NCBI RefSeq assembly: GCF_019669905.1
Contig: NZ_AP019777.1
Coordinates: forward strand, 4,588,001-4,652,000
Direction of reading: 5' to 3'
DNA: 64,000 bases
From: Methylomonas koyamae
GTDB taxonomy: Bacteria > Pseudomonadota > Gammaproteobacteria > Methylococcales > Methylomonadaceae
In this document: piece after piece, positions 10,667 to 19,327 of the stretch
Layout: every line of letters starts with the position of its first letter
How positions within the stretch are numbered: the stretch's first letter is position 1
Made by a program: the position numbers and the translations under genes
The notes under the pieces: generated by a model
Told to the model about the DNA's origin: nothing
Databases searched by the model: none
The model's input: only the letters and a program-made list of their open reading frames with translations

Positions 10667-11746
10667 CTAGAAAAAAGTAATATCGGTAGCGGGTTGTTGG
10701 TGGTTGACATTACCGCGATGGGCGCCGTGCTCGGAAACCATCGTGTAGGTACTGCTCAACTCATGCAGAATGTCGTCTGTCGCCAGCGGTTTGAGGCCGA
10801 ATACGCCGTCGCCGTGGCTGCGCATAATGTGGCGCGGCAGATTGCCGATGCTGTCGCGAACATGGGATAAAACCTGACTGATCCGGTCCTGAAATTGAAA
10901 TTGCACCAGCGATTCGTCTATCTCGCGTTTGATTAGACGGGCTTGATTGTCCATGTCGTCCGAGTGGCGCTGCAGCGTTTCGAACACGCCGTGCAATGCA
11001 CTCATAACGGTTTGGATATTGCCTTGCGATGCGGCGACGGCCGCAGTTTCGTTTTCGGTGCTTTTCTCGACGGCCACCAATGTGGTTTGGATCGCGCCAC
11101 TGACCTGGTCGACCTTAGAACCTATCAATTTACCGGTCTCGCCGGACAAATTGGACAACTTGCGCACTTCATCGGCCACCACGGCGAACCCGCGGCCGGC
11201 TTCCCCGGCTCTGGCGGCTTCGATGGCCGCATTCAACGCAATCAAATTGGTTTGCTCGGCGATCCGCGCCACTTCCCTAGCCATGGTTTTCAGTTCATCG
11301 ATAAACCCGGCCAAGGAGCGGATTTTGCTCAGTACCTGCAAGTTTTCCTGTAAAGAGGCATCCAGCGATCCGACGACTTTTTGCAGATTGGCGTTACTGG
11401 CCGAAAAAACGTCGTCGTGACCGCCGAGCGCCGGCTTGCTCGACACACCTAGCAAGGTATCGAGTCCGTCGGTAATCGCGGCAAAGCGTCCGGTCAATTC
11501 TGCGACGGCCTGATCCATTTGCCGGCGCGAAGATTCGATATGGTTGGACCAGACCGGCGCGACTTCGTCGGCAAACTTGTCAATTCCGGCAAGGTATTTT
11601 TCCAAATCGGCGGTAGGCAGCGACGGCGGTGGTTTGGGTTGATTTGCCAGCTCTTTCAGCAATCGACGTTTGGTATACGAGGCAGCAAACCAAGCGCTGC
11701 ACAGCGAACCAACCAACAATAAAAGTAATACTTGAAACATCGGCAC
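10667..11746 (-). CDS. Short membrane-anchored methyl-accepting chemotaxis protein
   Basis: Receptor-like protein of about 359 residues. It has one N-terminal membrane segment (residues 3-22, [19 protein letters not shown]) and then directly a cytoplasmic helical region with the conserved signalling tip ([34 protein letters not shown]). There is no periplasmic sensor domain and no HAMP. The C-terminal part carries [12 protein letters not shown], a motif common in this receptor class. The start is ambiguous: a GTG at 11746 lies 9 bp after an AGGAGG, while an ATG at 11740 is also possible. It is the first gene of the chemotaxis operon; the promoter must lie in 11747-11981. Confidence 0.9.
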   Translation of the reverse strand: MPMFQVLLLLLVGSLCSAWFAASYTKRRLLKELANQPKPPPSLPTADLEKYLAGIDKFADEVAPVWSNHIESSRRQMDQAVAELTGRFAAITDGLDTLLGVSSKPALGGHDDVFSASNANLQKVVGSLDASLQENLQVLSKIRSLAGFIDELKTMAREVARIAEQTNLIALNAAIEAARAGEAGRGFAVVADEVRKLSNLSGETGKLIGSKVDQVSGAIQTTLVAVEKSTENETAAVAASQGNIQTVMSALHGVFETLQRHSDDMDNQARLIKREIDESLVQFQFQDRISQVLSHVRDSIGNLPRHIMRSHGDGVFGLKPLATDDILHELSSTYTMVSEHGAHRGNVNHQQPATDITFF

Positions 11747-11981
11747 TGGCTTCCGCCTCCTTTTCCGCTTAATCGAATTGCTCGAACCTGTTCAAAGACT
11801 CTCTGGCAAACGTCTGTCAAGCAGTATAGCTAGGCAATCACGCATTGCTAATGTGCGAATGTAGGAAATGTCCGACGCGCCGCAATTAAACCTTAATAAT
11901 TGCGGGCCAGTTACGGGAGAGGCTTGTATTGCTCGGGCAACGCTCTTAAAGTGTCGCGTTTTTGCGCAATCGAAGAAGACT

Positions 11982-12317
11982 ATGAACGACTACCCTGAAA
12001 AGACTTGCGAGATCGACCGACTGATCCGCCATCCTAAGCTGGTGGCAGCGGCACTGGCCGGCGACAAGACCCAACAACGCCGGGACGGCCTGTACGCCTA
12101 CCCTGGGGAAACGTTTGTTTTGGAAGGCGTCGAGTTCGAGATCACCGCGGTGGAGCGGCAACGCATCGGCGATATGAGCGACGCCGACGCCCAAGCCGAG
12201 GGCTATCCGAATTTGGCGGTATATAAGGATTTGATCTTGCGCATGCACAGCGGCATGGAATGGAACGACGACGGCCTGGTATGGCTACACTGCTTCAAGC
12301 GGCGCCAGCCGGAATAA
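11982..12317 (+). CDS. ASCH-domain protein
   Basis: Small cytoplasmic protein of 111 residues that looks like an ASCH (PUA-like, RNA-binding fold) protein. It shows an LAGDKTQQRRDG segment, a YAYPGETFVLEGVEFEITAVERQRIGDM core and a C-terminal W-DDGLVWLHCF strand. ASCH proteins bind nucleic acid or act on modified nucleosides; the substrate here is unknown. The ATG at 11982 is preferred over an upstream in-frame codon because the conserved region starts there and a GAAGAAGA sequence precedes it. Its 3' end overlaps the convergent hvfC gene by 23 bp. Confidence 0.75.
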   Translation: MNDYPEKTCEIDRLIRHPKLVAAALAGDKTQQRRDGLYAYPGETFVLEGVEFEITAVERQRIGDMSDADAQAEGYPNLAVYKDLILRMHSGMEWNDDGLVWLHCFKRRQPE

Positions 12318-13053
12318 CGATTCCTTTTTCGGCCAGTTCCCGCAACATCGCCAAGCCGTTGCTGTGCAACAGTTGCGGCTCGACCTGCGGGAATTCGGCT
12401 GCGACGATTTGCAAACATTGCGCGGCGGGCATCGGTCCCCGGTCTTGCAGGATTTGCAGCAAGCTTAGCGTCAGACCGCTCACCTGCAGAAAGTGGACTT
12501 GGTCCGCCTGGTCGCGATAGACGACCAGGCAAGTCGCTTGCTCGGGCGGCTGCGCCGGCAGGAAATCCGGACCGATGAGGTGCACCGGATATTGGTACAA
12601 CAACGGCCAGGCCAGTTGTGACAGCGCAATGGTTTGGGTAGACAGGTTGGCCAAAAACGCCTGGTCACCCCAATTCGGCGCATCCTTGGCAATCGACAGC
12701 GCCATTTCCACCCATTCGTAATGAGCCAACTCCAGCAGAAACGGATAGTCGTCCGGCTGATTGCGCTCGTTTTGCATATACTCCAAAAACTCTTCGGCAA
12801 TCTCGGAAAAATACGGCGTCCGGCAGTGGTGGCGGGAAAAAAAATCCTGCGTCAACTCCAGCCATTGTGCATCGTCCAGAATGGCCCGTAACACTGGAAA
12901 ATTGCTGGCAATGAAACTATCGATATTGTTGAAAAACAATTCGCGGTACATCGCCATCCGTTTAGGCGCGACATCGGCCGGCAGCGGATTGCTATACGGA
13001 TCGCGGATATAGGCGGCAAATCGCTGTTGCGTGGTTTGAAAAGATGCTGCCAT
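12295..13053 (-). CDS. hvfC: HvfC-like partner of MNIO peptide maturase (DUF2063)
   Basis: Protein of 252 residues of the DUF2063 / HvfC family. The N-terminal part has the family pattern QRFAAYIRDP, PKRMAMYRELFFNNI and SNFPVLRAIL. A later section contains FLLELAHYEWVEMAL, which is also typical. These proteins form a complex with the DUF692/MNIO enzyme and help it bind the precursor peptide. The true start is the ATG at 13053, which overlaps the hvfB stop as TGATG (1 bp), so the two proteins are translationally coupled, as expected for subunits of one enzyme. The C-terminal 100 residues resemble the winged-helix/RRE-like half of this family, but that assignment is inference. Confidence 0.88.
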   Translation of the reverse strand: MAASFQTTQQRFAAYIRDPYSNPLPADVAPKRMAMYRELFFNNIDSFIASNFPVLRAILDDAQWLELTQDFFSRHHCRTPYFSEIAEEFLEYMQNERNQPDDYPFLLELAHYEWVEMALSIAKDAPNWGDQAFLANLSTQTIALSQLAWPLLYQYPVHLIGPDFLPAQPPEQATCLVVYRDQADQVHFLQVSGLTLSLLQILQDRGPMPAAQCLQIVAAEFPQVEPQLLHSNGLAMLRELAEKGIVIPAGAA

Positions 13054-13901
13054 CAAGCCACCCGTTTTTCGGCGGCAACGGCATGCTGTTGAATGGCGCT
13101 GATCGTGTCCACTTCCCGTAACAATTCAGCCAGGGGTGGAATGTTGAAATCCCGTTCCAGCAAGGTTGGAAAGACGCCGAACAGATCGTAAGCCGTCGCC
13201 AGCAACGTCCAGACCGGGTCGATCACCGCGGCGCCATGGGTGTCGACCAAGAAGTCTTCGGCTTCGACGTAATGACCGGCAATATGCGCGTACGCGACCC
13301 GCTCGGCCGGCATGGCCCGCAGAAAAGCGGCGGCGTCGTAACCGTGGTTGACGCTATTGACGTAGATATTATTGATATCGAGCAGCACATCGCAATCGGC
13401 CTCGGCAACGACGGCATTGAAAAAATCGATCTCGGCCATTTCCTGCCCGGGCGCGGCATAATAGGAAATATTTTCGATGGCGATACGCTGTTCCAGAATG
13501 TCCTGTACCCGACGAATGCGGGCCGCGACATGTTTGACCGCGTCGGCGGTAAACGGCATCGGCATCAAATCGTATAGATGCCCGCCGTGGCTGCAATAGC
13601 TGAGGTGTTCGCTGTAAAACTTGATGCCGTGTTCGGCCATGAACCGTTTAAGATCGCGCACGAACTGTTCGTCGAGCGGATCGCTGCTACCGATGGATAG
13701 CGACAGGCCGTGGCAAACGAAGTCGAAGCGCTCGGTCATGGCCCGAAATTGCTTGCCGAACTTGCCGCCGATCGGCATCCAGTTCTCCGGTGCCACTTCG
13801 TAGAAGCCGACTTGCGTTGGCGGCTGGTCGACAATCTCGCTCAAAAACGAACGGCGCAAACCCAGGCCGGCACCGTGGACCAGATTGCGAACGCTCTGCA
13901 T
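13053..13901 (-). CDS. hvfB: HvfB-like MNIO RiPP maturase (DUF692)
   Basis: TIM-barrel multinuclear non-haem iron oxidase of 282 residues. Members of this family (MbnB of methanobactin, HvfB, bufferin BufB) modify cysteines of a ribosomal peptide to oxazolone/thioamide or related heterocycles. Likely iron ligands are visible: H64 (FVCHGLSLSIGS), E98/H99 (YSEHLSYC), E143 (IENISYY), D175 (LLDINNIYVN), H206/H210 (HIAGHY) and D220/H222 (VDTHGAA). The start at 13901 follows GGAAGAG and lies only 3 bp after the dedA stop. It belongs to the unit hvfA-dedA-hvfB-hvfC, and its substrate is very likely the Cys-rich HvfA peptide encoded at 14499-15053. Confidence 0.93.
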   Translation of the reverse strand: MQSVRNLVHGAGLGLRRSFLSEIVDQPPTQVGFYEVAPENWMPIGGKFGKQFRAMTERFDFVCHGLSLSIGSSDPLDEQFVRDLKRFMAEHGIKFYSEHLSYCSHGGHLYDLMPMPFTADAVKHVAARIRRVQDILEQRIAIENISYYAAPGQEMAEIDFFNAVVAEADCDVLLDINNIYVNSVNHGYDAAAFLRAMPAERVAYAHIAGHYVEAEDFLVDTHGAAVIDPVWTLLATAYDLFGVFPTLLERDFNIPPLAELLREVDTISAIQQHAVAAEKRVA

Positions 13902-13904
13902 CGC

Positions 13905-14468
13905 TTACTCTTCCGGTTTATGCGTCGAACGCCAAAACAAGGCCAGACCTATCGCCACCAACACGCCCAGAATATACATTTCGTATTTTTTGACCTGGCC
14001 CATGATGGATTCGGCAAATTGGCCGAAGGTATAGCCCAAGTAACCGACAGCGATGGCCCAGATCGCCGCACCCAGAAAATTCAAGGCAAAGAACTTCAGC
14101 GGATGAATCTTGCTGGCGCCGATCACGAACGGCGTCACGTTGCGTACGCCGTACAGAAAACGGAAACCGAGAATCACCGGTATCTGGTGTTTGTGCAGCA
14201 GATCGAACACTTTGTCGGTTTTACTATGCCAAAGCGGCCGCTTCTCCAAAAAAGAGATCCCCTTCCAGCGTCCCAGATAAAAGAAGGTCTGGTCGCCGGC
14301 AAAGGTGCCGAGGAACGCTGTCAACATGACCCATTCCAGCGCTAAATAGCCGCTATGCGCCAAAAAGCCGGCAATTACCAGAATGGTTTCGCCTTCCAGA
14401 TAGGTACCGATGAATAAGGCCAGATAACCGTAATCGATAACCAGCTGTTGTATATCCTGAAAATCCAT
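13905..14468 (-). CDS. DedA/SNARE-associated family membrane protein
   Basis: Polytopic inner-membrane protein of 187 residues of the DedA family. Family signatures are GTYLEGETILVIAGFLAHSGYL, FLGTFAGDQTFFYLGRWKG and the FRFLYGVRNVTPFVIGASKI box. Several DedA proteins flip polyprenyl-phosphate or phospholipid head groups and are tied to envelope homeostasis. The unusual point is position: it sits between the hvfA precursor gene (31 bp upstream) and hvfB (3 bp downstream), where hvf clusters more commonly carry a DoxX-type membrane protein. A role in export or envelope handling of the modified peptide is an inference from this placement. Confidence 0.9.
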   Translation of the reverse strand: MDFQDIQQLVIDYGYLALFIGTYLEGETILVIAGFLAHSGYLALEWVMLTAFLGTFAGDQTFFYLGRWKGISFLEKRPLWHSKTDKVFDLLHKHQIPVILGFRFLYGVRNVTPFVIGASKIHPLKFFALNFLGAAIWAIAVGYLGYTFGQFAESIMGQVKKYEMYILGVLVAIGLALFWRSTHKPEE

Positions 14469-14498
14469 AACGTCGATTCTTACCGTCAGGTCGGAGAA

Positions 14499-15053
14499 TT
14501 AATGGCCGGCCGCTTTGTCGGCATCCACTTTGCTGCCGCAACTGCCTTCGCCGCCTTTCATCATGGCACCGCAGCTATGCTCGCCGGCTTTTTTATCCGG
14601 ATTCATCATCGCGCCGCAACTGCCTTCCTCACTTTGTTTCGGCTTGTCGGCATTACCATGGTCCATGCCGCCCATCATGCCCATGCCGCAGGCGCCTTCC
14701 TTGCCTTTCATCATCGCACCGCACATGTTTTCCATGCCCGGCTTCATCTTACCGCCGCTCATCATGCCGCCGCACATCCCTTCGCCGCAGGAACCCTCTG
14801 CCTTCTTCGCGTCGGCTTTCTTGGCGCCGCCAGCCACTTTTTTACCGTTACTATCCATCGCATTGGAGCCGCAGGCACCTTGGCTGATTTTGCCGTTGGA
14901 ATGCTCGGCGTGCGAAGTAGCGACCTGCATATAGCCGCCGGACAGTTCCGACAACGCAAACGGATTGGACTCGGCTTGCGCGTTCGCAGCGATTCCGGAC
15001 AAAAGGGCACCGCCCATTGCAGCGGCCAACGGAGATTTATTGAATTTTTTCAT
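14499..15053 (-). CDS. hvfA: HvfA-like cysteine-rich RiPP precursor with signal peptide
   Basis: Secreted low-complexity peptide of 184 residues. Residues 1-27 are a Sec signal peptide cut after AQA. The mature part is rich in Gly, Met and Lys and has eight cysteines (61, 89, 94, 111, 122, 146, 161, 172), every one in a Cys-Gly pair. Five lie in canonical EGxCG motifs (86-90, 91-95, 119-123, 143-147, 169-173), two in variants ENMCG and EHSCG, and one in QGACG. EGxCG is the site modified by HvfB/HvfC in this family. Interleaved Met-rich GMM/GGMM runs would also favour Cu(I). The start has a GAGAGGA ribosome site. It is the first gene of hvfA-dedA-hvfB-hvfC, 104 bp downstream of nth. The chemical form of the product is not known. 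Confidence 0.92.
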   Translation of the reverse strand: MKKFNKSPLAAAMGGALLSGIAANAQAESNPFALSELSGGYMQVATSHAEHSNGKISQGACGSNAMDSNGKKVAGGAKKADAKKAEGSCGEGMCGGMMSGGKMKPGMENMCGAMMKGKEGACGMGMMGGMDHGNADKPKQSEEGSCGAMMNPDKKAGEHSCGAMMKGGEGSCGSKVDADKAAGH

Positions 15054-15157
15054 GTAGATATCCTCTCGTGCGTTTTTGTAATTATGTTATCCGGCCCGAT
15101 TCCGGCCGCATTACGAATGGCAAACGTCCTGCTGCTTCGATCCTGATTATTGCATAT

Positions 15158-15793
15158 TCAAGCTGGATTCTTGTCCTTAAATTCGCACAGGTCCGCGATG
15201 CAACAGGCCCCACAGCGCGGCTTTCGGGCAATACAGATGTAGCGGCCGTGCAGGATCAGTAAGTGGTGCGCATCTTTTTTATAGGGCTTGGGCACCGTCT
15301 TTTCCAGTTTCTTCTCCACCTCCAGCACGTTTTTCCCCGGCGCTAGGCCGGTGCGGTTGGCGACCCGGAAAATATGGGTATCGACCGCGATGGTTGGCTG
15401 GCCGAATGCGGTATTCAAAATCACGTTAGCCGTTTTGCGGCCGACGCCAGCCAGCGCTTCCAGCGCTTCCCGCTCACGCGGAACCTCGCCCCGATGCTTT
15501 TCCAGCAGAGTCTGGCAAAGTTTTATGACATTTGCCGCCTTGCTATTAAATAAACCGATGGTCTTGATGTGATCTTTCAAGCCGTCTTCGCCCAAAGCCA
15601 AAATCGCCTGCGGCGTATTGGCGACCGGAAACAATTTGGCGGTCGCTTTGTTGACGCCCTTGTCGGTCGCTTGCGCCGACAACACCACTGCCACCAGCAA
15701 TTCGAACGGCGTGCTGTAATTCAATTCGGTGGTCGGATTCGGCGTGGCCTCGGCTAGGCGTTGAAAAATCGTCAGGCGTTTTTCACTATTCAT
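15158..15793 (-). CDS. nth: Endonuclease III
   Basis: DNA glycosylase/AP lyase for oxidised pyrimidines in base-excision repair. From the ATG at 15793 the protein is 211 residues, the same length as the E. coli enzyme; longer in-frame extensions upstream lack support. The helix-hairpin-helix LEALAGVGRKTANVIL contains the catalytic lysine. The aspartate follows in AVDTHIFRVANRTGL. The C-terminal iron-sulphur cluster motif is C-x6-C-x2-C-x5-C (CIARKPRCGACCIADLC). It lies upstream of hvfA on the same strand, but the 104-bp gap and different function argue against a tight functional link. Confidence 0.97.
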   Translation of the reverse strand: MNSEKRLTIFQRLAEATPNPTTELNYSTPFELLVAVVLSAQATDKGVNKATAKLFPVANTPQAILALGEDGLKDHIKTIGLFNSKAANVIKLCQTLLEKHRGEVPREREALEALAGVGRKTANVILNTAFGQPTIAVDTHIFRVANRTGLAPGKNVLEVEKKLEKTVPKPYKKDAHHLLILHGRYICIARKPRCGACCIADLCEFKDKNPA

Positions 15794-15980
15794 ATCGGTT
15801 TGGCAAAATCGGGTTGAAGTGTTCCAGGCCATTCGAACTTCGGCAAGCCGATCCGGCTAGGCTGGCAATGCATGCATCAGCGGTAACGGCTAAATTTAAT
15901 GGAACCATTCCTCGCGCCTCAAGTCTTTAACTAGCCACCGCAAGGGGGCAACTCAACACACAACAAAAATCGGGGGATTT

Positions 15981-16316
15981 ATGAAAACATTAACAGCGAT
16001 TACCGTCAGCGCACTATTGTTTGCCAGCAGCGGCGTATTTGCCGAAGAACATGCCGCAACCGCGCTGGAACACGCCAACCAGGCCGTGACCCACGGCAAA
16101 GCCGGCCATGCTTCGGTATTGGTAGAACACGCCGAAGCCGCTCTGCCCCATGCCAAAAAAGGCGCCGAAGTCGCCAAAGGCGAAGCCAAAACCCACATGG
16201 AGGCCGGCGTCAAATCTCTGGAAAGCGCGGTCGAGCACGGCAAAATGGGCCATGCCGACGTTGCGACCAAAGCCGCCGAGGAAGCCGTCGAACATATCAA
16301 AGCCGGCAACAAATAA
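15981..16316 (+). CDS. smbP: SmbP-like small metal-binding periplasmic protein
   Basis: Exported protein of 111 residues. The signal peptide is residues 1-21 (ends VFA before EEH). The mature part is a helical array of seven-residue-like repeats with regularly spaced histidines, such as ALEHANQAVTHGKAGHA, LVEHAEAALPHAKKG and VEHGKMGHADVA, and many Glu and Ala. This matches SmbP, the periplasmic copper-binding protein first seen in Nitrosomonas europaea. It probably buffers copper or other divalent metals in the periplasm. A CGGGGGA ribosome site precedes the ATG. It is transcribed divergently from nth. Confidence 0.85.
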   Translation: MKTLTAITVSALLFASSGVFAEEHAATALEHANQAVTHGKAGHASVLVEHAEAALPHAKKGAEVAKGEAKTHMEAGVKSLESAVEHGKMGHADVATKAAEEAVEHIKAGNK

Positions 16317-16362
16317 TCCGCAAAACTCCCGCTATAAGGTCCCAACGGCCAGTTGAGGCCAT

Positions 16363-16395
16363 CGGGTAGAGGCGCAGCCAATGCGCTTCTACCCG
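16363..16395. terminator. Hairpin between convergent smbP and thyA
   Basis: Inverted repeat with a 14-bp stem (16363-16376 with 16382-16395, one G-U pair) and a 5-nt loop. It lies between two convergent genes and could end transcription from both sides. No long T-run follows, so intrinsic termination is probable rather than certain. Confidence 0.6.
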
Positions 16396-16402
16396 CACTC
16401 CA

Positions 16403-17236
16403 TCATACCGACACGGCCCCGGCAATATGCGGGTGCGCCTGATAATTCAGCAATTCGAAATCGCTAAACCGGTAATCGAAAATCGACTCCGGCCGGCGCC
16501 CGAACTGCAACTGCGGCAGCGGCAAAGGCTGGCGGCCCAATTGCAATTCTACTTGGGCAAAATGGTTGCGATAGACGTGGACGTCGCCGAACGACATGAT
16601 CAGCTCGCCCGGTTCGAAACCGCATTGCTGGGCCAGCATATGCGTCAATAATGCCACGCTGGCCTGGTTATACGGCACACCCAAAAAACAATCGGCACTG
16701 CGCTGAGTCATCATGCAAGACAATTTGCCATTGGCGACGTAAAACTGGTACAGCACATGGCACGGCGGCAACGCCATCCTGCCGGCCGCCGCATTTTCGC
16801 GTGGCCCTATGGTTTCATCCGGTAGAAAACCCACGTTCCAGGCGCTGACCACGTGCCGCCGCGAGTCGGGTTTACGCTTCAAGCCGTCGACCAGAATCTC
16901 GATCTGGTCGTAACAGGTGCCATCCGGCCCCAACCAATTGCGCCATTGCGCGCCGTAAACCGGACCGAGCTCGCCGTCCGGGGTCGCCCACTCGTCCCAG
17001 ATTGTGACGCCGTGGTCGTTCAAGTATTTGATATTGGTGTCGCCGCGCAGAAACCATAACAACTCGTAGGCTATCGATTTGAAATGCAGTTTTTTGGTGG
17101 TTAACAACGGGAAACCGTCGGCCAGGTTGTAACGGATTTGCCGGCCGAATACCGAGCGCGTCCCGGTGCCGGTACGGTCGTTTTTGTCGACGCCGTTGGC
17201 CATGATGTCGGCCAGAAGATCTAAGTAGGGTTGCAT
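16403..17236 (-). CDS. thyA: Thymidylate synthase
   Basis: Converts dUMP to dTMP using methylene-tetrahydrofolate. The 277-residue protein has all family blocks: [13 protein letters not shown], the catalytic cysteine C159 in [34 protein letters not shown] and [15 protein letters not shown]. It ends with the usual hydrophobic valine-rich tail (GAVSV). It is slightly longer than the 264-residue E. coli protein, mainly because of an insertion around 133-152 ([14 protein letters not shown]). Convergent with smbP. Confidence 0.97.
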   Translation of the reverse strand: MQPYLDLLADIMANGVDKNDRTGTGTRSVFGRQIRYNLADGFPLLTTKKLHFKSIAYELLWFLRGDTNIKYLNDHGVTIWDEWATPDGELGPVYGAQWRNWLGPDGTCYDQIEILVDGLKRKPDSRRHVVSAWNVGFLPDETIGPRENAAAGRMALPPCHVLYQFYVANGKLSCMMTQRSADCFLGVPYNQASVALLTHMLAQQCGFEPGELIMSFGDVHVYRNHFAQVELQLGRQPLPLPQLQFGRRPESIFDYRFSDFELLNYQAHPHIAGAVSV

Positions 17237-17323
17237 AGCGGGATAAATCGAAAAAAATAGCTGCAGTATATCGGGGAACGGCTACCGGGCGGAAACGGTT
17301 CTGCCGTTACCGGCAGCGATTGG

Positions 17324-18472
17324 CTACAAATATTGCAGCCAACACCACTGCCGCCGCGCCGCTTTAAACGCTTCGAACCAGCGGCACACCGGATACAGCA
17401 TCAGTAATACCAGCAACCAAAAGCCGTAAACGCCGACCAAGCCAAAACCGTAATCGGCCGGCCAGTCTTTCTGCCAAATCCCGCCGCCCATCACTACCGC
17501 CACCGGACCGCCGTTGATCAACGCCACCAGTACCGCCAGACCGTGGATCGTGTATAGATGAATCAGATAATAGAACAGCGGAGTCCTGCCGAATACTTGC
17601 AGTACCGGCAGCGGCCGCGCCGCAAGCGCCAAAAACACCAGCGCCGGCCCCAACGTCATCAGCAAATACAATAGTGACGGCGGATATTTGTGGCAGTTTA
17701 GAAACGACAGCAGCGTGAACGACGGGTCTGGGTAGGCTTGCCACGGTTGCGGATCGCCGTACAGATTGCTGTAGCGCAACGCGACAAACCCGGCAAGCAA
17801 GCTACAGCCCAGTAGCATCAGCCACCGGGGATTTCGCCATTGCTCCACGGTCAACAAATGGCCGAAGCCGTAACCCAAGGCCATCACGCCGACCCAGGGA
17901 ATCAGCGGGTAATATGGGTTCAATTGCCAGCCAGCGCCCAAATCGATGTCGTCCCCGGTATGCAGCACCGACCACCACGGTCCGAACCAACCCAAGTCGG
18001 CAGGTTTAAGCCCATCGAACAAATTGTGCCCGACAACCATCGATCCGCCGATCACGACGACCCAGCCCAACGGCAATTTCACCAGCGCAGCCAACACGAT
18101 CATCGACCAGCCAAGCGCCCACAACACGCCGCCGTCGATGTGGCGCAAATCGGCGCGAAAATTCCAGGCCCAGGCTTCTACCGTACAAACCAATACCAGC
18201 AACAGCAAACCGCGCTTGGCGAGAAAACCGCTAACCGGAGCGTCCGTACCGCGTTTAGCCGCCCACAAATAGGCGCTGGTGCCGGCCAGAAACACGAACA
18301 CGGCCGCGCAGAAATGCGTAATCCAGCGAGTCAGGAACAGCGCTGCGGTGGTTTTCTGCAAATCGGTAGGATCGAAATGGGAAATACTGAAATAATCGCG
18401 GGTATGATCGAGCGTCATCAACATCATGACCAATCCGCGCAAATTGTCCAAGCAAGCGATACGTTGACTCAT
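17324..18472 (-). CDS. DUF1624 / heparan-glucosaminide N-acetyltransferase-like membrane protein
   Basis: Polytopic membrane protein of 382 residues with about 10 hydrophobic helices. The N-terminal signature CLDNLRGLVMMLMTLDHTRDYF and the following THFCAAVFVFLAGTSAYLW are typical of the DUF1624/HGSNAT-like acyltransferase family, with the conserved His in the first loop. Such proteins are predicted to transfer acyl groups across the membrane to sugars or lipids. The substrate in bacteria is mostly unknown. It lies 87 bp downstream of thyA's start on the same strand, and no functional link is evident. Confidence 0.85.
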   Translation of the reverse strand: MSQRIACLDNLRGLVMMLMTLDHTRDYFSISHFDPTDLQKTTAALFLTRWITHFCAAVFVFLAGTSAYLWAAKRGTDAPVSGFLAKRGLLLLVLVCTVEAWAWNFRADLRHIDGGVLWALGWSMIVLAALVKLPLGWVVVIGGSMVVGHNLFDGLKPADLGWFGPWWSVLHTGDDIDLGAGWQLNPYYPLIPWVGVMALGYGFGHLLTVEQWRNPRWLMLLGCSLLAGFVALRYSNLYGDPQPWQAYPDPSFTLLSFLNCHKYPPSLLYLLMTLGPALVFLALAARPLPVLQVFGRTPLFYYLIHLYTIHGLAVLVALINGGPVAVVMGGGIWQKDWPADYGFGLVGVYGFWLLVLLMLYPVCRWFEAFKAARRQWCWLQYL

Positions 18473-18651
18473 AGAAATGCGGCTGACCCCAACTAAAAGG
18501 GCTTAGCTTAGCGGCTCAGCGGCGCAAGTCAAACAACGCCTATCGAACAACCCGGCTAGGCCGGGCAACCAGCCGCAAGCCGAGGTTGGCCGGGTCGGAT
18601 ACCGCCGGAACCTAAGCGCCGGAAAAGCCTGGTCTCGCCGAAAATCGGCGC

Positions 18652-18846
18652 TCAAATCACGCCCAGGCTGGTACACAGCAACAACAGGCTGGAGCAGCAT
18701 ATCGAGACCAGAATGGTCAAGCCGACCGCAACATCGGCAAAAGAAGCCAAATACGCGTAAACCTTACGTCCGTTAATGGCTTTGGCTTGAATGACAGCGA
18801 CCTGGGCAAAATCCGCGACTTTCGGATTATGGTGATAGGTGTTCAT
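18652..18846 (-). CDS. Small predicted membrane protein
   Basis: Short frame of 64 residues with a hydrophobic C-terminal half (VAVGLTILVSICCSSLLLLC), likely one membrane helix, after a polar N-terminus (MNTYHHNPKVADFAQ). A GGGGG stretch lies 6 bp before the ATG and could serve as a ribosome site. I recognise no family, so it is kept as a possible gene only. Confidence 0.4.
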   Translation of the reverse strand: MNTYHHNPKVADFAQVAVIQAKAINGRKVYAYLASFADVAVGLTILVSICCSSLLLLCTSLGVI

Positions 18847-19142
18847 AATCGCCCCCGGTATAGTGATTTTTTGTCGTCAAAATACCAGCATAAAGCGAAC
18901 CTAAGCACAAAACCGTTTCAAAATCAATGCCGCCGGCTATCCGAACGAACCGACGTTAGTTTCGTTGACCGGCAAGTGTCAAAAAACGCGACACGGCCAG
19001 CCGGCAAGTTGCCGCTTGGTTACGCCGCCTAGCCTTTGCGGCGCCAAGGGCTTTTAAACCAAACCGGCTGCCGGGCGCGCGATCCGGGTGGCTTATGTCG
19101 TCAAATTATTCGACACAGTGCGGCGCCAACAGACGACAGCCA

Positions 19143-19325
19143 TCAGCGGTGGTGGTGGTGGCGATGATGCCAACCGCCGCCGTGGCGCGGACCGGCATCG
19201 TAGCCGTAACCGCCGTGAGGTGCATAATAGCCGGCCGGGCGATGGCCGTAGGGTACGTAGGCCACGCATCCCGAAAGCCAGAGCAAACCGGCCAACAACC
19301 CCCAAGTACGCATAATCCGTTTCAT
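19143..19325 (-). CDS. Small His/Gly/Tyr-rich lipoprotein
   Basis: Protein of 60 residues starting at the ATG at 19325, two bases after the stop of the upstream His-rich gene, so both are read from one message. The N-terminus is a lipoprotein signal (WGLLAGLLWLSGC) with the lipidated Cys at residue 20. The mature 40 residues are Gly, Tyr, Pro and His rich and end in a His cluster (GGGWHHRHHHHR) that should bind divalent metals such as Ni, Cu or Zn. No family is recognised. Similar short His-rich tails occur in metal-storage proteins. Confidence 0.65.
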   Translation of the reverse strand: MKRIMRTWGLLAGLLWLSGCVAYVPYGHRPAGYYAPHGGYGYDAGPRHGGGWHHRHHHHR

Positions 19326-19327
19326 GG

